Assembly (NCBI RefSeq): GCF_002994745.2
Contig: NC_037091.1
Location: 3,341,501 to 3,405,500, forward strand
Direction of reading: 5' to 3'
Length of the DNA stretch: 64,000 bases
Origin: Rosa chinensis
Lineage: Eukaryota > Streptophyta > Magnoliopsida > Rosales > Rosaceae
Position 1 is the first letter of the stretch. Every line of letters starts with the position of its first letter. This document shows, in pieces, positions 36,011 to 48,777 of the stretch. The notes beneath the pieces were generated by a model. That model made no database searches. It was given only the letters and a program-made list of their open reading frames with translations, and was not told where the DNA came from. A program made the position numbers and the translations under genes.

Positions 36011-36404
36011 TCCATATCTAAGTCCATTAAAAATAACAACATATTGATTCTCTTCATTCTAATTATATATATATATTTTTTGTTTATTAGAATAAAAAAA
36101 CAATATATTGATTCTCTTGTTTGTTTCTTGTTTATTTGTGTGTTTTTTTTTATGTGTAATTAAGGTTAGAATTCAAAGTTGGTTATGAATCCCCAATTAA
36201 ACTACATCGTACTTGTACACCATATTAACGACAATTCCTATACTTACGAGTTCAATTGGAATTTCACAACATGGTGTGCAACCAACCAAGTCCTTACAAG
36301 ATCATATTGGAGGTTCTCAACTCAAATCCAGCATCCAGCCACACGGCACCAACCGATTGCTCAAACTTCGAAACCACCTGTGCCGCCAACTCAGTTTGGC
36401 ATTG

Positions 36405-36560
36405 ATTCCTGACCTGCTTTTAGAACTGCTTCTGCTTTTGGGTCTACCCTAGAGTGTTTGGTAAAATTTTCAAAAGCAGCTTTAGGTCCAAATAGCTTCT
36501 CCCCACAGCTGATTTTGAGAAGCTACCAATTGGTTGCTTTTGGAGCTGCTTTGGGGAAAA
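36405..36560 (+). repeat. hAT-like terminal region (left copy)
   Basis: The sequence is AGTTTGGCATTG, then repeated AGCAGCT/AGAAGC motifs and GTGTTTGGTAAA. The same motif set appears inverted at 40920-41107. Either the two are ends of one large composite element or they are two independent small elements. Confidence 0.4.
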
Positions 36561-36741
36561 ACACGGAGCAACAGTAGAAACTTAATGAAATTTGTTAAAC
36601 TACCAATTTTGTCCTCCTCCTTTCCGGACAATTACATTGAAACAAATAGGGTTCAGCTTTGATCTTCATCCCCTCTTTGCCGTCAAAACTACATTGCAAC
36701 ATCTGTTGCTCATCGAACTTCTCCTCCTTCTCTCTTTGCAA

Positions 36742-36885
36742 ATTGGTGTGCTTGAAATTCCGGGGCAAGACAAGCCTCGCCAACTCCACAGGGTCCCAAA
36801 CCACGAAGCTTCTTCTAGTAGAACCCCACGATATGATCAAATCCAGCGACGGGTCGTCCACCAAATCAAATGTCTTTGCACAAAA
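36742..36885 (-). pseudogene. Heat-shock transcription factor DNA-binding-domain fragment
   Basis: A 48-codon stretch on the minus strand reads KTFDLVDDPSLDLIISWGS, then SFVVWDPVELARLVLPRNF and KHTN. This is the first half of the plant HSF DNA-binding domain, closest by memory to class A3 factors. The recognition helix segment with SSFVRQLN is absent, because homology stops after KHTN. It therefore cannot bind heat-shock elements. It sits in a cluster of broken gene pieces (36.6-40.6 kb) and is probably a captured or retained fragment. Confidence 0.75.
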
Positions 36886-37833
36886 ACGGCGGCACTGGAG
36901 TCTCCTGCAGACACTGAAGCGGCTGCGGCACTCCCACATAATCGCTACTCCCACCACTGAAAGGTTCAATCTTGCTCTCCTCACCATACTCTCAGGTTCG
37001 ATCTTTTTTTTTCCGATTTCATATTCGTGCTCATGTAATTGGTATTGTTTTGTGAGTTGGGTTTGTGCTTTTAAGCATTATTGAAGTTTCTTCCTTTCTT
37101 AATTTAGGATATGAAGTATAAAGGTTTAAACCTCTTTAGTTATGCAGTCACTCCAATTATATGTAGAGTTTGGCAGAGAGTGAACACTGCAAACTCTTGA
37201 AAGGTCACCCATTTCAGGTTCAGGTAAGCTCCTTCCTTTTCATCACTTCGACTTCCAAACTGGTTTTCTCTCTCCAATTCTATTTCATTTATTTTTTATG
37301 CATTTTGGGTTACGAAGAGCTTTCCTCTGTATAAAGATTGTTTTATTGAAACTGTTTGTATGTGCTGTTGTAGGTTGAACTCGCTTAGCACATTTATAAT
37401 GGATTTGGAAGTTTTGGGGCATGAGTTGCAGTTCATTCAGGTTTTGATCGTTTGCTTGTTTTTGGGTTATAAGTATTTACGTTAGGAAGAATTTTAGAAT
37501 CAGAAGTGATGAAGAGCACTTAATGTAGATTCTTCTAATATTTGCAAAGTAGAGAGATATGTATGATTCAGTATATGGTGGTGGTATAATGGACCTAAAA
37601 TTCTTATTAATTTGATATGTTTACCAATCTACCTGTACATGTTTATTGCATTACCATGGCTAATAATAAGGGGCCGTGACCACTTACCCAATTTTAACCT
37701 AAAAAATGTCCACTTGCTCCACTAAGAGTTTTTTGACCTCATTTACCCAATTTAATTGCAAATGACATTTTCACCCCCAAACAAATTATTAAAGTACAAA
37801 ATTCTCTCTCTCCTCCTACCGGACTCTATCTCA

Positions 37834-37835
<2 letters not shown>

Positions 37836-37904
<69 letters not shown>
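37836..37904. repeat. (CT)n-(CA)n microsatellite
   Basis: About 28 CT units followed by about 6 CA units, near the left end of the Mutator-like element. Confidence 0.95.
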
Positions 37905-38250
37905 CTGCTCCTCCTCGTTGGAACGTCGGAGCCCAAGAATCCGATCCAGGGCGGTGAAGACTTCACTGCAGAAGTCGTCGCCCGGCAAGCCGATGACGGT
38001 GACGAAACCTTTCCGGCGGATTTTGGGACATCTCAGATCTGTTTCTTGATCTGAATCTTGGCCGGGTCTTCCTTGGGTAACCCGACGGCGACGAAGACTC
38101 AAGGTGGTTGAGGTTGAGGTCGGCGGAGGTGCGGTGGAGGAAGAAGCCGCAAGAGACGAGCGAGTTGGCCCAAAGCTTGAAGACCTGCCTGTCCGATATC
38201 GAGTTCAAGATTTGCCGGTCCGATTCGTCCCCAGTCATTCTGATCTGGTG
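37905..38250 (-). pseudogene. Coding-like fragment inside the Mutator-like element
   Basis: This GC-rich block has overlapping open frames on the minus strand. One reads DRQVFKLWANSLVSCGFFLH followed by RTSADLNLNHLESS; another reads KGFVTVIGLPGDDFCSEVFT. A frame change between the two would give one longer protein, suggesting a decayed host-gene fragment. I cannot name the source. Confidence 0.4.
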
Positions 38251-39739
38251 CCCAGAGCAATTCTGGGTGCCCAGATCAATTTTTTTTTTTTTTTTGTACA
38301 TTGTGAACCCCGGGAATGAGGAAGGAATTGCAATGTAACTGTGGGATTTGTTTGATGGTCTACTGGGGGGCAGTAGACACATTATTGGCCCCCAATAGAC
38401 TTTGATATGAGGGACAGGGATCACTATAGTGTGGTGTTTTGATAAGTTACCTGTTGTTTTCTGTGTATTAAAGTCAAATTATTTGTGAATCCTACAAAAA
38501 GGTGCATTTTTGGTGATCTATTGGGAGGCAGTAGAAACATTGGACTTTGTATTGGGGGGCAATAATATGATTACTGGGGGGCAGTAATATGATTATAAAT
38601 TGATCAATTGTTCCTGTAGTGTATTCATTTTGGTTTTGGGAGTTCATACAATTCACTGGATGGCAATAATATGATTTTTGGGAGGCAATAATATGATTAC
38701 TGGGGGGCAATAATAGCCGGATTCCGGATTCTAGTCATCGGTCGCCGGATTTCGGTTACCGGTTCCCGGAATCCGGTCACCGTTCGCCGGAGTCCGGTCA
38801 CCGTTCGCAGGATTCCGGTCACCGTTCGCCGGATTCCGGTCGCCGGAGACCGCGCCAGCCACTGGTCACCGGAGCACAGCAAGGTGGAAGGTGACTTCTC
38901 TCTCTAAGTGAGAAAGAAGGAGAGGGCAAAAAAGTCTCAAAAAAAAAGAAAAAAGAATTAATTGGGTAAAGGGGAAATAATCCCTTAGAGTGTTTTGGGT
39001 AAATGGGGTTAAAAAACAGTTGGTGGAGCAAGTGGGAAATTTTTAGCCTAAAATCGGGTAAATGATCATTTTCCCTAATAATAAACTACAGCATACCTAC
39101 TAGGCTAAGTAGGCATCCTGTATCGGTTGCATGAGTTAGCCATTATCAACTTTAGTTTTTCTTTAATCCTATATATTCTAATAGTTTCTTCCCTGACTGT
39201 AGCAAGTTTGTACCATCTTCTGCAGGATCCTAATTCAAAGCATCTAGGAACTACGGTTTGGGATGCATCACTGGTATTCGCCAAGTTTCTGGTAATGACT
39301 GTAACCCTCTAGAGACTCTTGTAAAGTTCCCATGATTTTAGCTTTCACATGTTGCTACGTTCTTCTGGTGTATGATTTGTGTAGGTTTACGGTTTGAGTT
39401 GAAACTTTATGGGTCCATTTGAGTCCAAGATTTGGATGACGAACGAAGAGCAAGATGTACTCATCCTTGAAATAGATCTATTATGCATTGATGACTTTGA
39501 ATGTGATTACCAGAACATAAAAGCTATAAAGTCTTTACAAGTTCGGTCATAAAAGTCTCAGAATTATTGTTCTCATTAGACAATCTACAATTCTTTCTAC
39601 AAGGTTGATGTACTTAATAACAAACATATAGTAACATAAAACAATGACAAACATATTTTGTAAGTAAATAATCAGAAATATTTTGCTTCCTAGGAATTAT
39701 TAAGGTTATTCAGGTCACTAGTTTGGGGGCAAAAGGTAA

Positions 39740-39980
<241 letters not shown>

Positions 39981-40454
39981 TGATTTTGGGTTGATATGGA
40001 TGTTTTGAAGAAATACTTGAGTAATTTAGAGGCTCCAAAGCATTAGTTTTGTAGAGGGCATTGTGAGTGTGTTCTGCTCTACTGCTTCATGTACTCTAAA
40101 TTTTATGAAACTCCATTGGTGAAAGCGTTTAGCCGTTTAGGCATTGGTATTGTTCTCTATGTGCTTTTTACTTTGGTGATTCAATGTAGGATGAGGAACT
40201 GTTTTAGCTTGTAGTGCTCAGAATATGGTGGAGAAGGGAGTCATTTATAAGGCAGCATTGCCAAATTTTGTGTATGAGTTCATTATCATATGAATTTCAC
40301 CACATTTTTCCTTATAACAAGTTTTCTTTAGCTTCCAAGTCTCTACTTGCATTCTGTATACCACAGATTTGTCCCTTTCACATATTTTGCTGTGAATTGC
40401 TTGTTCCTTGCTTTGTTCCGTATCTGATAGTAAGGAGGAGAAAACTTCCGATTG

Positions 40455-40585
40455 CTTCCTTGCTTGCTGGAAGAGCAGTGCAATTGTTAGCCCCTTTGCC
40501 AATGGCAGCTAAGGCCTTGGCAATCAAGGAGGCAATTTACCTAGCAGGATCCTTTTCCAATGTAGACATTGTTCAGGGAGGATAA
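40455..40585 (+). pseudogene. RNase H-like (RVT_3 type) fragment
   Basis: A short frame containing APLPMAAKALAIKEAIYLAG followed by SFSNVDI resembles the A-E-A-L-A-x-R/K-E-A helix of the plant non-LTR RNase H domain. In this copy the family glutamate in AAEAL is lysine (AAKAL). The frame stops soon after, so it is a non-functional remnant. Confidence 0.45.
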
Positions 40586-40919
40586 TAAACATGAAGGAGA
40601 TGGTTCGGGAAGACAAGAAAGAGAGATGTTAAGAAATACAATTGCACTACTTAATTAGCATTTAGTTGCAAATTTCAAGTGAATTTAATGGTTCCCGTTG
40701 AACTATGATCGGGAAATTAATCTAAATATTCTGACTTATTTTGTGTAATAGTAAAACATAATATGCATATTGAAGGGTTTAAAGTAAATCTTTTATTTAG
40801 TCCAAGCAAAGATACAAGGATAATACATGAGAAATTTTTTATTTGGTATGGTTATATAATCAAAAAATAAAATTATGTATTTTAGTAGCATACCGTAGCA
40901 CGTATGACCATTTTGGTAA

Positions 40920-41107
40920 TTATACCCAGCTAAAGCACTTTTGTCTTCAACTTACCAAACACCTAGAAATTGTTTTTCGCTATCACAGCAATTTTAAAAA
41001 CAGTTTACCAAACACCTCAGCTGCTTCCTCTCACAGCAAGTTCGGAAGTGCTTCCTCTCACAGCAACTTCGGAAGTGCTTCTTCTCACAGCACAGCAATC
41101 CCAAACT
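40920..41107 (-). repeat. hAT-like terminal region (right copy)
   Basis: Read on minus: AGTTTGGGATTGCTGTG, then three units of GCTGTGAGAGGAAGCACTTC type and GGTGTTTGGTAAA. This matches the style of the left copy at 36405 in inverted orientation. Confidence 0.4.
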
Positions 41108-42436
41108 AAGCCTAAAACAAAAATGAGACCTTGTGCGGCATAACAGACCGTTGAAACCCAACCAAATCTAACAAAAAAGAAGCCCGTCTGGCCAAACCCA
41201 CTGCACACAAATGAGGCAAGTCACTTATTCAAAAAAATGAGGTAAGTCACCGTCGTATACGCCGAGGCGGCGCCTAACAAGCAAAAACCAGATCTCCAAA
41301 AACCCCATCCCTACTTAGCATGCGTACAACACACTCAATGTATAAACATAAGAGTTTCTTATTAGTGATTTCCTGAATTAAGTTGCATCATCGAAAGGTT
41401 CTCACAGTGTTTTAAAGTACATATTACAATGACAATCCATAGAGATCTTTATCAAATTACGGTTGGAGCTGTTGAAGCTAAACTCTTTCAGGATATACCT
41501 TGTCTTAAAAGAATTTCAGATCATGATTACATGTGACAATTTAATATTAAAGTAATCTAAACTCCTTAGGAACTGAAAAAAAAGATAATGTTCAATCATC
41601 ATTAAATCTAAATTAGTAGAAAAATTTTATTTTAAATTTGAGTTGTTTTATTTACTACAGTTAAATTCAGATTATAAGAGTAATTTGGTATAATTTTTTT
41701 TGCTCAATTTCTCAGGCAGTGATTATCATGTAGTTCTGTGAACGTTACTATTGTTCTCAGTGAAAAACTAATTGTTGACTACCAAATAAAAACAAATAAT
41801 GCATCCCTAAAACCAATTTACTAGTAATCCGAGACTAAATAAATCTGAAGCCAATTTGCACAACCATGGTACTACTTGAGCATGGATTAGCCTACCTTGG
41901 CTATGTTCTGAGCTCATCTTTGGTGCATGCTTGTCCCCATTGAGTTTGTTAACCACTGTCCTTGTAATTTTTTCTTCTTTTCTTGAACAGTCAGCTTTTG
42001 AAAATTTACAACAGTAGTTTACTACTGTATATTTTTAATTCTTTATCGATGCTTTTCAAGAAAGCTGGCAGACTGATGGTTTGACAAGAACCTTTCAAGG
42101 GTGACCCAAATATTTTCTACATAGCTATAAACTTAATTCATTAATTAACATTACTTTACAGAGCCTAGAACTGACAAACATCCCATAATGGTTGGTCTAC
42201 ACTGCAGAGACTAAGGACCTATTGTTACACCTATGATCAAGGAACTCTAGCACTATAATCACTGATCTAAACTGGGAATACCTTTTCCTTTCTTCCCTCC
42301 TGCTAGGTTAAACTGAGAGACCTTGAGCCATGCATACATGGTTTGTCTTACAAAGAAGGAATTTTGACGATGCTGACGAACCTTATTTTCCTGATTGCAG
42401 CATCTTTCTCAGCAACCTAACCAACCTCTCCCACTT
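41108..42436. other. Spacer and probable AGO10 3' UTR
   Basis: No gene is recognised. The part next to 42436, on the minus strand, should contain the AGO10 3' UTR. Its polyadenylation site was not located with confidence. Confidence 0.4.
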
Positions 42437-45400
42437 CTAACAATAAAACATTACTCTCTTCACATTCTCCTTTAAAGCTGGCAATGGCCGGACTCCAGAC
42501 TCTCCTGCAGCCCGTGTGCCCTTAGCAGCATGACCAATAGAGCTATTATCCTGCAGATCTGGCTCCATATAGAATCGGGCACGAAAAGCAGCCAAATGGG
42601 CATAATATGCCGGAGGTACTGCATAAGATTCCACAGAATAGGTCCATTGCAATTAAAACTTTAAGGCAGATAATTTTGAATATAGAAATGATTGTGCGCA
42701 AAAATTACTCAACAGAACATGGAACAATGGCTTACCAACAGACACAGAGCGCGTGCACCTTGCATATGTGTAGCAAAGATTGTTTGTCAACGACTGGATT
42801 CCATCAGGGGTAAAATTATTCTCATCCCAGAGAACATGGTAGTGAGCTGGCCGACTTGTCCCCTGCAATATAACACTCTTAAATCCCATACAGAGAAATA
42901 AAGGAACAGAGAGAGCAACAGATAAATAAACTCTTTACCTGAATACCAGCATGGCTGCAGAGATAGAAATCAAATTCTGTAGGATGGCATATCTTGGTAT
43001 CAACTACAGTGCCTGAAAACAATACAACAATAATATAAAGATGGAGAACACCTCGTATTGTAATTCTCTAAAACATGTGAGATAAAACAAGTTTCCAAAG
43101 ATAGTTTAACCTTCAACCAAAAAAAGAAGAAGAAAAGACAAGTGTAACCTTACCAGGCAATATGTTGCCACTCTTGTCTACACTGCTTCTGTCCCTATGG
43201 TTATTAGCAAATAATCGTGTATGGTGCCGCTTCTGTACTACAATGAAAGTCACCGGCGGTTGATAGTTGGGTTCCAGAGAAGCACACGCCTGTATGCAGA
43301 TTACTACTTATCAATGCGGCAAAAAATCCCACCTTTATCTCTAGTAACTCAATAATGGTGATAAAGAAACAAAATATATGAAGTCTGACCTTCCTAATCG
43401 CATCAAGCTCATAGAGTAAGACCTGATAAAATTGCCCTTCACTTACGCCATCCCTGCTTGGAATTATTTTATATTAGAAAAGGACAAAACCGCAAAAGAA
43501 ACAAAAGACTACTTGAAGCATAACCCAAGTGTCTGTTACATACTTGCAGTTCCAATTTGGAATTTGGTCACTTAAAGTGCCCACTAGGAATACAAATTTT
43601 ACCTGTAAAATATAATCCTGAGAGGCTTCTGCCCTGTTGCTTTCCTAAAGGAAACCAGAAGATCCCTGCACAAAAGAGAACATGACATTAAGATGCATGA
43701 ATTATAATATTTTGGGCAAAATTTTCAGACATAATGTTAACACCTCACAAAAAGAGTAAAAGGCAATATGTTTATAGTACATAGTATATGCAAGCAGAAA
43801 GGAGTTTGGGGGAATATAATATGCTTGTATAGAAGAAAATAAGAGGAGTATAGATTCGGAAAGTTCCAAGGAAGTGAATGTTAAGAGTTCCCATACCGGA
43901 TCATACCGCCACTGACTGTGCCACGAACAGGGTCCTGCCATGTCTTGTACAAATCTTGTATCAGTTCCTGTCTGTGAGCTTGAGCACAAACTAACCCAGC
44001 ATATTTGGTCACTTCCGGCCAATCCTGGGAAGCCACCACCTACAGAAGTAAAATCATCAATTATCCATTAGCATCAAAGGTCTCAACTCTCAACATTGAA
44101 GTTTCATGTGGTAAAGGTAAAGATAATTGAAGTTTCATGTGGTAAAGATATGTACCGCAGCAATCGAGGGACTGGTATCTTCTCCATTCTCCGGGTGAGT
44201 CACGTCTGCTCCGAAAATTATGGTTGGTATATCACTGACTAAAGGTATCCTGCAGCTAATAGCATCCAAAAGAACAGTGTTTCTGCCACCCATCTGCAGC
44301 ATGGATGAGTCCAAGAACCATCAGGATTCAATAATTTATAGAGCCATAACACAGACAAGGTCAAGACTGATTAAATAAACCTTGAGAAATGAATGAAATA
44401 GTCTTCCATGACCACACAACAGCCATTACTTTTTCCATAAAATTGTTAAAGACAAATAATTAAGAATGTATTTTCATCTCAAACTCGTGACTTTATCTTA
44501 AGTAGAATGTCTTAAAATCAGCTCATCCACCTGGCACTCTTTTAGTCTTAAATTGATTATAGACAAATGCAGTAATGAGCTACACAATGCACTGAAACTA
44601 ATTTAGAAACTTGTAAGATTCATGCATGCATAAGATTTGGGGATTGAACAAACCTTAACATTAATCTTAAGAGACACATTAGCCAAATACTGTTTGCTAA
44701 TCTTGAAAACATGCTTTGTAAGACAGCATTGCGAGATTAATCCAAGATCTGTTTCACATATTCGCTTGATATCACCTAAAATAGCAGAATCAGGTTAGAA
44801 CCAAGTATATGATTCAAGTCATTTTTAAGCAAATCAAGCTCAGAGCTCAATGAAAAAAAAAATTAAATGGAATTATGACAAGTACGACCTACCATACAGG
44901 GACCCGTTGTTGTCAGGCAAAATAGCCAATAAGAGCTCTAATTCTTTTCCTTTTGTTTTGTTCATGGATGCATGATATACATGTTTCAAAGCTTTCTCTA
45001 CTTGCTCAGGCCTGGCATTGTAGATTGGAATTACAGGTTCTGGATTAAATTCCTACAAGACAGCATAACAAAGTTATAACCCCATACAATTATAATAAAC
45101 GAGAAGGCATCACATATAAAACAAATAAATACCATGCCAGAGACTTGACACATCTGACCAAGTTCACTACAAAACCCACGAGCAACACTCTCCTGCACAC
45201 TCCGTGAGAAGTTAATACAAGCCCACCGGCTAACTGTCATTCCATTGATCATTTTCTGCAATACATTAAAAGCAGGAAACACAAATATCAGAGGTAGACA
45301 CTAAGACTGATAATCCCCTTCTAATGCCTGAATAACATTAGATGAAATTATGAAATGCAAAAGTTCTATAAAACAACATGTTCAATTGAACTAAAAGGGT

Positions 45401-48400
45401 CTTAAGTGGTGATTAGGATTTGTTTGCTGATTACGCATAAACTGTTACAAGCATTACAAATATGACAAACAATTTTGCCACGAATCAAATACATTAAATA
45501 TAGAGTGCTTAAATTCAGCAAGTATAGTACCTTGTTCATCATATTCCACTGACCTACTTGAGGCAAACAATTCTTTTCTTTTCCTGTCTCATGATATTTC
45601 AGCTGCAGGTGAATTTGACGTTAGATGCTTAACCATGATAATATATTCTTAATCAAACATTAATATGTTATCAGGGAAAACATTACCCAAGGGCCGGAAG
45701 AATTCGAGCCTCAACTGAAGCGAGCTTTTCACTGATTTTGATCCCAAACTCATTAGCATAAGGGTCTTGGTCATAAGCATTCTGTTGAACGGTCTGCTTG
45801 TGTTTGAAAACAATAGAATATATCATTACTTGTATGAGAACAACAACAAAAAGGTCGCATACTATCAACAACATACATCAATAACATTATATCATATATA
45901 CGTAGCTATTCTTTTACTCCCTAGGTAGCATAGATGCTCCAGAGTTTGCATGAAGAAATCTTGAAATGACTCCATTTTCTTTGCATTAACTTCACAACTA
46001 TAGCGAACCAGTTTATTGAAACACTACAATTCATTTTCTCTCTACTCTCAGTCGGTAGTAAACCAACCTAAGAGCCAATTTCTAACCCTTTTTCCCTCAT
46101 ATCCCACCACTGATTATGGAAATAGAATATTTCCTTGTGAGGAATGCAACTAAGCAAGGAAAGCAAAATAAAATTTGGCTATATGACTAAACTATCAAAA
46201 ATTACCTGGAGGATGTCATTTTCACGATCCCTAGGCCTTTGACATGTAACTTTTAAGAGAGCAGTAATTTGTTTTTCATTCAACCTTTTTGTATATCGTT
46301 GCCCCTCAACAATTTTGCAGGCCTGCAAAAATTGAAGTATGTGAATTCACGACAAGACTCGTGAAAAGAAAATTGTGAGTAAATTTTCATTAGGAATGTG
46401 ACATGTTGGGTGGCTAGTTGGGTGACTATGACCGACCTCCATGGGTAAATAATTAGCCTTCTTCTGATTTCCGCCAACTTGAAGGCAAGGAAGATGTCCA
46501 TGTTGAATTGTGAATCCATACATCTCCTGGAAGTATTCAATTACTGACTTCATCGTCGAGTTCTCATCAACAGGAAACCTGACCAAAGATAACATCAGCA
46601 TACAGCATCTAGAACACTAGCACAAGTCGATCAAGAATCAAGAAAAAGAAAAGAACTACAGCTTCTATTCCTTTAAAAAAAAATGCAAGTATCTAAAAGC
46701 CTGAATGAGCATATTTATGCTATTGTCAAACTTACACAAGCTCTCTTGTAGGTTGAGATGTCAGTCCCGATACTCGATACTTTCTTCGAACACTCCCTCT
46801 GTGGGTAACTTCAACTTTCACCCCTCTAAGAGCCTTCTTAATCTGGCACACATATAAAAGTACATACTACATTAAATTAGATACTAAGGATAACACACAC
46901 ACACACACACAGAGTTAGGAAGATCACCTTTACACGGTCAGCATCAGACAATGTCCTAGATAGTACATCTTTTCCCAGAAGCTGGGCTACAAACTCTATT
47001 ACAGGAAGAGGCTCAATAAATGCAGCTGAAGCCATATCTGCAAAATGTGAAGATAGAGGAACGAAATATGAGACAGGTCATCTGAGAATAACCATTAGCA
47101 ACTTTTGAAATACCAATTAACAGCCAATTACTCACCAATATTGAGGGAAAGACCCATTTGGGTAGGCCTTATACTTTGGTAAAACCCACACCATGACTCC
47201 AACCCCTCACCAAGCCGTTGTGGTGTTCGGATATTAGGTGAAAAGAAGGATCTCCCGATGGGACAGTACCTTCACCAGTGAAGTATTCATTAGGTGATTA
47301 ATAAACTTCTATCTCCACACCAGAACAGTGTACCAGTCACAAGTTTTATGAAAAAATTTACCTTTTTGATGAGAGCTCTCTTAAAACAATGTCAAGAATT
47401 TGGAGGGCCTCCTGGGGAGCATCAGCACATTTACCGGCTAGAAACTGGCTCAAATGATACATGTTCGCTCGAGCAACAAATTTAATCACCACTTTATATT
47501 CCCTTTCTCTTCTGAAATATTATACAGAGGTATTGAAAGTTAATCCTACTGGATATACGTTGATAAATCAAATTGCTCATCATACATTCAATCTAATACA
47601 GAATCACGATATATTCTTGGAAGTGCCTTTCACTTTTTATGTTATTTCTCGTTATGTTATAGGGTTCTATGATTTTTCTTACCCATCTTATTTTAATCCA
47701 ACTGATTCTAAGATAAATCCTAAAGGAACAAGGAGGCAATGTCCTTACTTTCGGCCATCGATTCGTTCTTCTTCATCAGTAAGTTTGATGTTAAACTCCT
47801 TCCAAACAAAGGGTAGCTCACCAGCAGTATACAGACTCTTTCTACCATCATAAGCGGGCAGTCTCATTCCTAGGTCAGATTCTCTGTACAATCTCACCAG
47901 TTCGGCCATGATAGCTCTGTTCACAACTCTCGATGTAACTTCGGGGGTAATGCAAACCTGCAAAAGTCAGTCCACTGATGGTGAAAAGGCAAACAAAACA
48001 TTTAGAACAAAATTTAAGGCCAAAACTTAATCTCATAAATGCTAGTTGAAGTAAAGGACACGGTGAAAACAGTAAACTTTTCAAATTTCTTCTGCAATGC
48101 AACAGCAACTGTGAAAATATTAATAGTCAGATTAAGGTAAGGGGGCCCAATTTCTATTACACAACAGAAACACCAAATTAATTTTTGGCTACAGCACATC
48201 AGTAAGCATGTCTGGTAACTCCTTATCCATCAAAATAATTATAAGAAAAAGACCCATCAAAGAAAAAACAACTCACATCATAATGGTTCAAGTCCTTGTC
48301 TGGTAACTCTGCGAAGAAATGGTTGGCCTTTACAACACACTTTATCCCAGCTTGTCCATAGCCAGGCCTAGGTGCAAAGCTCAATGACTTACTGGAAGTG

Positions 48401-48777
48401 GGAAAACCCATCTCCATGGCACACGAATTTCCACCATTTTCCAAGGACTCATTTGTAGTACTACTAACTAAAGCACCTCCTCCAGCCAAGTTTGGTGAGG
48501 CTGGAATATGAGCCACCGTGCAGTGCCTTGAACTTGGCCGCATAAAAACATCACCTTGATCAGACTTCCGACCACCTCTCCCCCTTCTCCTTCCTCTGTT
48601 CTTAGTTGGAGGTGAAGTTTGGTTCTGAGTTTTGGGGTTTTGAGGTTCTGGGGTTGGTGGGCCTTTGCCATTTTGGCCAGTCTTGGGTGCCTTCTGAACT
48701 GGGTTTGCTGTGTTCTGTAAATGGGTTTTGATCACAAGGTGTTGCTCTGAGCTCTCCTTCATTTTCCTGATAGGCAT
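42437..48777 (-). CDS. AGO10: ARGONAUTE10 (PINHEAD/ZWILLE) small-RNA effector
   Basis: There are 21 coding exons: 48777-48277, 47957-47749, 47511-47362, 47269-47136, 47037-46928, 46842-46736, 46578-46437, 46322-46206, 45793-45687, 45602-45531, 45255-45133, 45052-44893, 44775-44654, 44293-44156, 44039-43897, 43665-43603, 43453-43390, 43289-43154, 43012-42939, 42862-42736 and 42618-42437. The start [14 protein letters not shown] and the [15 protein letters not shown] segment are AGO10-specific. N, PAZ, MID and PIWI parts follow in order; the C-terminus is RVMFYC. PIWI residues look intact: GADVTHP, DWPEV, RDGVSEG, HYHVLWD. AGO10 sequesters miR165/166 and maintains the shoot meristem. Exon 9 is 107 bases instead of the in-phase 108 (CCGGCCCTTGG at its end), so the frame breaks near codon 526. 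Otherwise the product would be about 993 residues. This is either a real null allele or a base-call error. Confidence 0.95.

Larger units (their letters stand above)
37670..39075. mobile_element. Mutator-like element with 9-bp target duplication
   Basis: A 1406-bp element lies between identical 9-mers TAATAATAA at 37661-37669 and 39076-39084. The termini are inverted repeats: GACCACTTACCCAATTTTA and CCACTTGCTCCAC at the left, each complemented at the right. A 9-bp duplication is the Mutator hallmark. Inside are a CT/CA tract, a GC-rich coding-like block (37900-38240), GGGGGGCAGTA/CCCCCAATAG repeats and CCGGA repeats. No transposase is visible, so it is non-autonomous. It is the inverted-orientation relative of the element at 26862-28245. 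Confidence 0.85.
37399..39291 (+). pseudogene. METTL21-type methyltransferase, first two exons only
   Basis: Exon 1 (37399-37440) encodes MDLEVLGHELQFIQ and ends in CAG before an intron beginning GTTTTG. Exon 2 (39226-39291) follows TTCTGCAG and encodes DPNSKHLGTTVWDASLVFAK, ending before GTAATG. Together they match the N-terminus of the plant METTL21-like S-adenosylmethionine-dependent methyltransferase family, where TTVWDAS and the following Phe-Leu precede motif I. The methyl-donor-binding exon (LGAGCG motif) is not seen downstream, so the copy is incomplete. A 1.4-kb Mutator-like element has inserted in the intron between the two exons. Confidence 0.7.

Noticed and set aside
36592..37084. 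Plus-strand frames opposite the HSF fragment
   Set aside because: The minus strand carries recognisable HSF sequence; the plus frames are its shadow.
37752..38102. 116-residue frame ending in Arg-Glu repeats
   Set aside because: Part is a CT microsatellite read on the other strand. Only the GC-rich block is of interest, and it is listed as a fragment.
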